From NCBI GenBank assembly GCA_012719195.1, contig JAAYAV010000194.1:1-5932 (forward strand): a stretch of DNA of 5,932 bases, in the 5' to 3' direction. Positions 1-5,066 of the stretch are shown piece by piece; positions within the stretch are counted from its first letter, which is position 1, and each line of letters starts with the position of its first letter. Under the pieces are notes generated by a model. It ran no database searches. It was not told where the DNA came from and worked only from the letters and a program-made list of their open reading frames with translations. This stretch comes from Anaerolineae bacterium. Its GTDB lineage: Bacteria > Chloroflexota > Anaerolineae > DRVO01. Made by a program: the position numbers and the translations under genes.

Positions 1-70
1 CTCGACCAGGTGGGTGGCCGGTAAGGCAGCCAATGAGCGCAGACGACCGAGCCATGCTCTCGGGCAGAGA

Positions 71-96
71 TGGCGGCGCCTCTCGAGGCTCCGCCG
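71..96 (+). other. Strong hairpin just upstream of the rmlA-like gene
   Basis: Bases 72-76 (GGCGG) pair with 91-95 (CCGCC). After a single C/T mismatch (77/90), bases 78-81 (GCCT) pair with 86-89 (AGGC) around the tetraloop CTCG (82-85). A T-G wobble (71/96) can close the base. This gives nine Watson-Crick pairs in 24 nt. The element ends one base before the GGGAGG ribosome binding site. No T-run follows, so it is not a standard intrinsic terminator. It could be a leader structure that limits access to the ribosome binding site, or the remains of read-through from an upstream gene. The pairing is seen in the sequence; a function is inferred only. Confidence 0.45.
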
Positions 97-102
97 GGAG
101 GG
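97..102 (+). promoter_or_regulatory. Ribosome binding site that fixes the rmlA-like start
   Basis: GGGAGG lies 7 nt before the GTG at 110, a good Shine-Dalgarno match at good spacing. It decides the start: the same frame is open back to the window edge and offers an earlier GTG at 14. However, the residues encoded by 14-109 are Arg-rich, unlike the family, and include this site and the hairpin. Starting at 110 gives the family-typical N-terminus MKALILSGG. Confidence 0.75.
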
Positions 103-109
103 TAGACGG

Positions 110-1180
110 GTGAAAGCACTGATCCTCAGCGGCGGTCGCGGCACGCGTCTCCGGCCGATCACCTACACCAGCGCCAAGCAACTGGTGCCCGTCGGCAACC
201 GACCGGTGCTTTTCCGCGTCATCGATGCCATCGTTGACGCCGGTATCACCGAGGTCGGTGTCGTAGTGGGCGACACCGCCAGCGAGATCATGGCCGCCGT
301 AGGAGACGGCTCTCGTTGGGGCGTGGACGTCACCTACATCCGTCAGGATCAACCCCTGGGGCTGGCCCACGCCGTCAAGGTGGCCGCCGACTTCCTGCGC
401 GACGACCGCTTCGTCATGTTCCTGGGCGACAACGTGATCCAGGGGGGCATCCGCGACCTCATACAGGACTTCTCCGCCAGCGACTGGAACGCTCAGATTG
501 TCCTTAAGCGCGTGCCGGATCCACGCCAGTTCGGGGTAGCGGTGCTGGAGAACGGGCGGATCGCCAAGCTGGTGGAGAAGCCGGCCGAGTATGTCAGCGA
601 CCTTGCCCTCATCGGCATCTACATGTTCGACCGCAACATCCTGGACTCGGTTAACAACATCAAGCCGTCCTGGCGTAACGAGCTGGAGATAACCGACGCC
701 ATCCAGGACTTGGTCGACCGCGGTCTAGCCGTCTTTCCCCACGTCCACGAAGGGTGGTGGATCGACACCGGCAAGATGGAAGACCTGCTTGATGCCAACC
801 GCCTCATCCTCGACGATCTCGCACCGGCTGTTCTGGGTACCGTAGACGGCGAGTCGCAGGTGATCGGCAAGGTGGTGATCGAGCAAGGCGCCGAGGTCAC
901 CAACAGCGTTATCCGCGGCCCGGCCATCATCGGCGAGCATACCAAGGTCATAGACTCCTACATCGGCCCCTTCACCAGTGTCTACCACCACTGCGAGATT
1001 CGGCGTAGCGAGGTGGAGCACAGCATCATCATGGAAGGATCGCGCATAGACAGCGTGGATCAGCGCATAGAAGACAGCGTCATCGGGCGCAACGTCGAGA
1101 TCGCTCGCTCCCCGCTCAAGCCCAAGGCCTACAAGGTCCACCTGGGTGACAACAGCCGCGTAGGACTGATCGGCCAGTGA
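110..1180 (+). CDS. rmlA: Glucose-1-phosphate thymidylyltransferase, long (RmlA/StrD-like) form
   Basis: Probably joins dTTP and glucose-1-phosphate into dTDP-glucose plus pyrophosphate in the cytosol, the entry step to dTDP-rhamnose and other dTDP-sugars. The product is 356 residues, the usual size of the long RmlA family. Visible landmarks are the nucleotide-binding loop GGRGTRLRPIT (8-18) with SAKQLVPVGNRP (21-32), QPLGLAHAV (81-89), the metal-site motif FLGDN (104-108), VEKP (155-158), ELEITDAI (191-198) and WWIDTGK (216-222). From about residue 245 the chain changes to short Ile/Val-rich repeats typical of a left-handed beta-helix (for example SVIRGPAIIGE), which separates the long form from the short E. 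coli-type RmlA of about 290 residues. The GTG start is set by GGGAGG at 97-102. The stop overlaps the purL start as GTGA. No rmlB, rmlC or rmlD is present, so the final sugar is unknown. Specificity for UTP or another sugar phosphate cannot be excluded; family placement is firm. Confidence 0.9.
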   Translation: MKALILSGGRGTRLRPITYTSAKQLVPVGNRPVLFRVIDAIVDAGITEVGVVVGDTASEIMAAVGDGSRWGVDVTYIRQDQPLGLAHAVKVAADFLRDDRFVMFLGDNVIQGGIRDLIQDFSASDWNAQIVLKRVPDPRQFGVAVLENGRIAKLVEKPAEYVSDLALIGIYMFDRNILDSVNNIKPSWRNELEITDAIQDLVDRGLAVFPHVHEGWWIDTGKMEDLLDANRLILDDLAPAVLGTVDGESQVIGKVVIEQGAEVTNSVIRGPAIIGEHTKVIDSYIGPFTSVYHHCEIRRSEVEHSIIMEGSRIDSVDQRIEDSVIGRNVEIARSPLKPKAYKVHLGDNSRVGLIGQ

Positions 1181-4107
1181 GTAGCGAGTCGACCGACAGG
1201 ATCTTCCGGATCGAGGTGGACCTGCGTTCGGACCTGGACGACTGGCGTGGCGAGGCCGTCATCGCCGACGCGGCGGCGCTCGGAATGGGCAGCATCGAGC
1301 GGGTGCAGGTAGGCGACCTCCACTTCTTGGCCGGCAGCCTGGACGAAGCCACCGCCGACTTGATCGCCCGCGAACTACTGAGTGATCCCGTCGTCACCTC
1401 GTACACCGTGACTGAACTGGACGAGCCCCCTCCGCTTGCCCACGACCAGGATGACTGGCAGGTGGAGGTGTGCCTGCTCCCCGGCGTCACCGACCCCGAA
1501 GCCGACAGCGTCCTGGCTGCCGCCGAGCGGATCGGCGCCGCGGGACTGCGAGCAGCGGCATCAGCCAATCGCTACCGCATCTGCGGCGACCTGTCCGAAG
1601 CGGCTGTGCACCAGATCGTGCAGCGGCTTCTCTGCAACACCGTCATCCAGCGCTACACGATCGGCCCCATTCTCCCCGATCTCTCCATGGCGACCCGCGC
1701 CGCCGGGTCCCGCGTCGACACAGTGAGCCTCGAGGGGCTCAGCGACGAGGACCTGCTGCGGACGAGCCGCGAGCGCGTGCTCTCCCTCAGCCTGGAAGAA
1801 ATGTACGCGGTACGCGACTACTTCCGCCGCGAGGGCCGCGATCCCACCGATGTGGAACTGGAGACCATCGCCCAGACCTGGTCCGAACACTGCGTTCACA
1901 AGACCTTTCGGGCCACCATTGACTACGAGGAGCGCACTGCCCAGGGTTCCTCGTCGGAGCGCATCCACAGCCTCCTCCGGACCTACCTGGCCGCCGCCAC
2001 TCGTGAGGTAGCCAAGCCATGGGTCCGTTCCGCCTTCGTGGACGACGCCGGTATCATCGACTTCGATGACGACACCGAGGTCTCGTTCAAGGTAGAGACA
2101 CACAACCATCCCTCGGCGCTGGAACCCTTCGGTGGAGCGAACACCGGCGTCGGCGGCGTTGTGCGTGACGTGATCGGCGTGTCGGCGCGGCCCATAGCCA
2201 ATACCGACATCCTCTGCTTCGGCTACCAGGACCGCTCCTTCGACGACCTGCCCGAGGGCGTGCTTCATCCGCGCCGCATTTTCGGCGGGGTGGTGGCGGG
2301 CATCGAGGACTACGGCAACAAGATGGGCATTCCCACCGTCAACGGCGCCATCCTCTTCGACGACGGCTACCTGGCCAACCCGCTGGTGTACTGCGGTTGT
2401 GTGGGCATCGCTCCCAAGGGGCTGCATCCGTCGGGGGCCCGCACAGGAGACGCCGTTGTCATGATGGGCGGGCGCATCGGCCGCGATGGTCTCCACGGGG
2501 CCACCTTCTCCTCGGTGGAGCTGGCCCACGATACCGGCGCGACCGTCGGCTCGGTGGTCCAGATCGGCAACCCGATCACCGAGAAGAAGATGCTCGAAGC
2601 CATCATGGAGGCGCGCGACCGAAAGCTCTACACCGGCATCACCGACTGCGGAGCGGGCGGTCTTTCGTCGTCGGTGGGCGAGATGGGAGAGACCACCGGC
2701 GTCAGCGTCGAGCTGGCGCAGGCTCCCCTTAAGTACCCGGGACTGGAGCCGTGGGAGATCTGGCTCTCGGAGGCGCAGGAGCGCATGGTGCTTGCCGTGC
2801 CACCCGAGAACCTCGCCGACCTGCAGGGCATCTGTGATCGGCTGGACGTAGAGATGACGGTTATCGGCCATTTCACCGATGACCGCCGCCTGCGGGTTCA
2901 CTATCAGGGCCGGGTAGTCGCGGACCTGAGCATGGAGTTCCTTCACGACGGGATCCCCACCCGGAATCTGACCGCTGTATGGCAAGAACCGGTGACGCGG
3001 CAGAAGCCTCCGGAGCAGCCCGCCGGGGGGCTTTCGGGCATCCTGCTCCAGCTGTTGTCGGCGCCGAACATCGCCTCCAAGGAAGCGGTCATCCGCCGGT
3101 ACGACCACGAAGTGCAAGCGGCCACGGTCATCAAGCCGCTGGCCGGTCCGCAGGACGGCCCCGCCGACGCCGCCGTTCTCCGCAGCACCTACGCCACCGA
3201 CCGCTGGAAGGGTATCGCCCTCGGCTGCGGCATCAACCCCCGCTACGGCGATCTCGATCCCCAGGCCATGGCCGCCTCGGCCATCGATGAGGCCGTCCGC
3301 AACGTCGTCTGTGCCGGCGCCGATCCGGACCGCACCGCCATCTTGGACAACTTCTGCTGGGGCAACCCCAATCTGCCGGACCGCCTCGGATCGCTCGTGC
3401 GAGCGGCCAAGGGGTGCTACCAGGCGGCCAAGGCGTTCGGTACGCCCTTCATCTCCGGCAAAGATAGCCTGAACAACGAGTACACAGACGGCACGACCGG
3501 CCGCCGGATCTCCATTCCGCCCACCCTGCTGATCTCCTCAATCGGCATCGTGCCCGACGTCCGCCAGGCGGTCACCATGGACCTCAAGGCCGCCGGCAAC
3601 CGGCTCTACCTCATCGGCCGCACCCGTAACGAACTGGGCGGCTCCCACTACAGCCTCGTGCTGGGCGAGGAGTGGGGCATTGCCCCGCAGCCGGCCGAGG
3701 ACGGGCTCGAGATCGCGCGAGCACTGCACCGCGCCATCACCCAGGGTCTGGTCTGCTCCTGCCACGACTGCAGCGAGGGTGGTATGGCCGTGGCTGCCGC
3801 CGAGATGTGCCTGGCGGGCGGTCTCGGACTGGATCTCGACCTGCGTGCCCTACCGCTGGACGAGGATGTCCGCCGGACCGATCTCGCTCTCTTCTCGGAA
3901 AGCAACTCGCGCTACCTGGTCGAAGTGGCCCCGGAAGACGCCGCCCGCTTCGAAGAGGCCCTCGCCAACCTGCCCTGCGCCAGACTCGGAACGGTGACCA
4001 CCGACCCGAGCCTCCGCCTTGTCGGACTGGAGGGAGAGACCGCCCTGTCGCTCACCGCAGAAGCACTTCACCGCGCTTGGTCGGATCAGTCATATGTCAG
4101 ACCCTAG
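1177..4107 (+). CDS. purL: Phosphoribosylformylglycinamidine synthase, tandem PurS-like domains fused to PurL
   Basis: Catalyses ATP-dependent amidation of FGAR to FGAM, step four of purine synthesis, using ammonia from glutamine. The protein has 976 residues, against about 730-760 for small PurL and about 1,300 for the single-chain large form. Residues 9-165 resemble two PurS domains. A linker region follows (about 177-232), then the PurL core: WSEHC with the probable catalytic His238, VETHNHPSALEPFGGANTG (306-324), YGNKMGIPTVNG (379-390), TDCGAGGLSSS (489-499), DNFCWGN (724-730), ISGKDSLNNEY (759-769) and HDCSEGG (863-869). These cover both AIRS-like halves. The protein ends soon after the second half, with no glutaminase, so a separate PurQ must supply ammonia. 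The start is a GTG overlapping the rmlA-like stop (GTGA), which implies coupling; the stop lies inside nadC. No internal stop or frameshift is seen. The PurL assignment is very secure; the PurS-like reading of the N-terminus is strong but rests on pattern recognition. Confidence 0.96.
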   Translation: MSSESTDRIFRIEVDLRSDLDDWRGEAVIADAAALGMGSIERVQVGDLHFLAGSLDEATADLIARELLSDPVVTSYTVTELDEPPPLAHDQDDWQVEVCLLPGVTDPEADSVLAAAERIGAAGLRAAASANRYRICGDLSEAAVHQIVQRLLCNTVIQRYTIGPILPDLSMATRAAGSRVDTVSLEGLSDEDLLRTSRERVLSLSLEEMYAVRDYFRREGRDPTDVELETIAQTWSEHCVHKTFRATIDYEERTAQGSSSERIHSLLRTYLAAATREVAKPWVRSAFVDDAGIIDFDDDTEVSFKVETHNHPSALEPFGGANTGVGGVVRDVIGVSARPIANTDILCFGYQDRSFDDLPEGVLHPRRIFGGVVAGIEDYGNKMGIPTVNGAILFDDGYLANPLVYCGCVGIAPKGLHPSGARTGDAVVMMGGRIGRDGLHGATFSSVELAHDTGATVGSVVQIGNPITEKKMLEAIMEARDRKLYTGITDCGAGGLSSSVGEMGETTGVSVELAQAPLKYPGLEPWEIWLSEAQERMVLAVPPENLADLQGICDRLDVEMTVIGHFTDDRRLRVHYQGRVVADLSMEFLHDGIPTRNLTAVWQEPVTRQKPPEQPAGGLSGILLQLLSAPNIASKEAVIRRYDHEVQAATVIKPLAGPQDGPADAAVLRSTYATDRWKGIALGCGINPRYGDLDPQAMAASAIDEAVRNVVCAGADPDRTAILDNFCWGNPNLPDRLGSLVRAAKGCYQAAKAFGTPFISGKDSLNNEYTDGTTGRRISIPPTLLISSIGIVPDVRQAVTMDLKAAGNRLYLIGRTRNELGGSHYSLVLGEEWGIAPQPAEDGLEIARALHRAITQGLVCSCHDCSEGGMAVAAAEMCLAGGLGLDLDLRALPLDEDVRRTDLALFSESNSRYLVEVAPEDAARFEEALANLPCARLGTVTTDPSLRLVGLEGETALSLTAEALHRAWSDQSYVRP
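1201..1671 (+). other. Two tandem PurS-like domains at the N-terminus of PurL
   Basis: Residues 9-81 and 93-165 of PurL are two copies of a domain of about 75 residues with the beta-alpha-beta-beta-alpha-beta rhythm of PurS. Each opens with a hydrophobic strand (FRIEVDL at 10-16; WQVEVCL at 94-100) and closes with a matching block: LLSDPVVTSYTV (67-78) against LLCNTVIQRYTI (151-162). The second block closely resembles the C-terminal end of PurS, which in Bacillus subtilis I recall as LLANTVIEDY. The second copy also keeps the Pro-Gly-Val-Asp-Pro-type turn after strand one (LPGVTDPEADSV, 101-112). A Pro- and acid-rich linker (82-92) separates the copies. Free PurS is a dimer, and the N-terminal domain of large PurL is known to mimic a PurS dimer, so this pair probably plays the same bridging role between the PurL core and PurQ. 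The copies are well diverged, so the duplication is old. Confidence 0.8.
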
Positions 4108-4954
4108 GCTCGTCATCGAATCCACCGTCAGGCGCGCGCTGGAGGAGGACATCGGCTCCGGCGACTATACCAGCATCTGGACGCTACCCGCGGACAGCCG
4201 CTCGGAGGCCGTCTTTCTGGCCAAGGAGGACGGTGTGATCGCCGGCCTTAGCGCGGCCGAGACGGTATTTCGCCTCGTGGACGATCGCTGTCGCTGTTGT
4301 TTCGGGGTGAACGAGGGAGAAGCGGTTGCCGCCGGTCAGGTGTTTGGCACCGCCGAGGGGCCGAGCCGCGCGCTCCTCTCGGCCGAGCGCACCGCCCTCA
4401 ACTTCATGCAGCGCGCCAGCGGGATTGCCACCGTCACCCGCCGGTACGTGGACGCCGTCCGCGGCACGAAGGCGGTGATCCTCGATACGCGCAAGACGGT
4501 GCCCGGGCTCCGATACCTGGACAAGCTCGCGGTGGCGGCCGGTGGCGGCGGCAACCATCGATTCGGCCTTTACGATATGGTCCTGATCAAGGACAATCAC
4601 ATCGCCGCTGCCGGCGGGGTTACGGCCGCCATCACCGCCGTCGCCAGGCAGAACCGGCAAGGCTTGCCCGTCGAGGTCGAGGTGGCCGATCTCGACCAAC
4701 TGCGCGAGGCGCTGTCCCTGCCGGTGGACCGCATCCTTCTGGACAACATGTCCCTCGAGGACATGGCGGAAGCGGTGCGCATCGCAGCTGGGCGCGCACC
4801 TCTGGAGGCGTCCGGAGGGGTAAACCTGCTGACCGTGGCCGACATCGCGCGCACCGGAGTGGACTTCATCTCCGTCGGCGCCCTCACCCACTCCGTCAAG
4901 GCGTTGGACATCAGCCTAGATGTTGTGGAAGTGGGCGCCCATACCTCAAGATAG
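4094..4954 (+). CDS. nadC: Nicotinate-nucleotide pyrophosphorylase (carboxylating), quinolinate phosphoribosyltransferase
   Basis: Converts quinolinate and PRPP to nicotinate mononucleotide, CO2 and pyrophosphate, the step where de novo NAD synthesis joins the common pathway. The product is 286 residues, normal for NadC. Diagnostic blocks are EEDIGSGDYT near the N-terminus, ERTALNFMQRASG (98-110), LDTRKTVPGLR (130-140), GGGGNHRFGLYD (150-161), LIKDNHI (164-170), VEVEV (193-197), LLDNMS (215-220), EASGGV (238-243) and SVGALTHSVKALDISLD (260-276). The phosphate- and quinolinate-binding residues expected from the family (Arg99, Arg133, Lys134, His155, Arg156, Lys166, Asp217) all seem present. 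The ATG at 4094 gives the correct N-terminus; an in-frame upstream start at 4019 would add 25 unrelated residues lying within purL. The start overlaps the end of purL by 14 nt and has no good Shine-Dalgarno sequence, so translation probably depends on ribosomes finishing purL. nadA follows after a structured 112-nt gap. Confidence 0.96.
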   Translation: MSDPRLVIESTVRRALEEDIGSGDYTSIWTLPADSRSEAVFLAKEDGVIAGLSAAETVFRLVDDRCRCCFGVNEGEAVAAGQVFGTAEGPSRALLSAERTALNFMQRASGIATVTRRYVDAVRGTKAVILDTRKTVPGLRYLDKLAVAAGGGGNHRFGLYDMVLIKDNHIAAAGGVTAAITAVARQNRQGLPVEVEVADLDQLREALSLPVDRILLDNMSLEDMAEAVRIAAGRAPLEASGGVNLLTVADIARTGVDFISVGALTHSVKALDISLDVVEVGAHTSR

Positions 4955-4977
4955 AGGCCGCCGAGGCCGTTGAGGCC
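4954..4977 (+). repeat. Three GAGGCC units at 9-nt spacing
   Basis: GAGGCC occurs at 4954-4959, 4963-4968 and 4972-4977, an exact 9-nt period with variable CGCC- or GTT-like spacers. It begins at the last base of the nadC stop codon. It may be simple slippage-derived repetition or a set of phased protein contacts. No known binding site is recognised. Confidence 0.5.
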
Positions 4978-4980
4978 CAT

Positions 4981-5040
4981 CCCACGCGGTCGTGGGTAGC
5001 AGGGGCGCGGGGCAGCGTCCCGCCCGGACATCCGCCGGGC
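4981..5040 (+). promoter_or_regulatory. Cluster of three hairpins in the nadC-nadA gap
   Basis: Three 6-bp stems occur in 60 nt. Hairpin A is CCCACG (4981-4986) with CGTGGG (4991-4996), a perfect stem with a 4-nt loop. Hairpin B is GCGGGG (5007-5012) with TCCCGC (5018-5023), with one G-T pair and the loop CAGCG. Hairpin C is GCCCGG (5022-5027) with CCGGGC (5035-5040), perfect with a 7-nt loop. B and C share bases 5022-5023, so their full stems cannot form together, an arrangement found in attenuators and switches. There is no T-run, so none is a classical terminator. The region could modulate nadA expression separately from the upstream genes, or act as a processing or stability element. GC-rich sequence forms stems easily, so this is suggestive rather than proven. 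Confidence 0.4.
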
Positions 5041-5052
5041 TATGGCTCCATA
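5041..5052 (+). promoter_or_regulatory. Short inverted repeat before the nadA ribosome binding site, possible operator
   Basis: TATGG-CT-CCATA is a perfect inverted repeat of 5-bp arms around a 2-bp centre. It directly follows hairpin C and touches the nadA ribosome binding site. Its AT-rich ends stand out from the GC-rich surroundings. The two-fold symmetry would suit a dimeric repressor, but it does not match any NAD regulator site that I can recall with confidence (NrtR, NiaR or NadQ). A 12-bp symmetric sequence can arise by chance. Confidence 0.3.
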
Positions 5053-5057
5053 AGGGA
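5052..5057 (+). promoter_or_regulatory. Probable nadA ribosome binding site
   Basis: AAGGGA (5052-5057) ends 9 nt before the ATG at 5067, slightly long but acceptable spacing. Unlike nadC, nadA has its own Shine-Dalgarno sequence and does not overlap its upstream neighbour, so it can be initiated independently. The last A of the TATGG/CCATA inverted repeat is the first base of this site, so anything bound there would hinder ribosome entry. Confidence 0.5.
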
Positions 5058-5066
5058 TAAGAGCAT

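Noticed and set aside
14..109. N-terminal extension of 32 residues to the rmlA-like protein from a GTG at 14
   Set aside because: The residues are Arg-rich, unlike the family; they cover the hairpin and the Shine-Dalgarno sequence, and the start at 110 gives the standard N-terminus and length.
1687..1689. Internal ATG in purL that could give a separate PurL core without the PurS-like domains
   Set aside because: There is no Shine-Dalgarno sequence before it and nothing else suggests internal initiation.
1561..3117. Long open frame of 518 codons on the - strand
   Set aside because: It lies opposite purL, is a typical GC-rich shadow frame, and its translation shows no recognisable domain, whereas purL on the other strand is unmistakable.
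4184..4891. Open frame of 235 codons on the - strand opposite nadC
   Set aside because: It is a mirror of nadC codon bias, low in complexity and rich in His, Gly and Asp, with no family motif.
4981..5040. Intrinsic terminator after nadC
   Set aside because: The stems are GC-rich but none is followed by a T-run.
5002..5050. Possible NAD+-I (nadA motif) riboswitch, because of GGCAGCG near 5011-5017
   Set aside because: Only a short string resembles the motif as I recall it; the surrounding conserved bases and the paired domain layout do not fit, and that class is known mainly from Acidobacteria.
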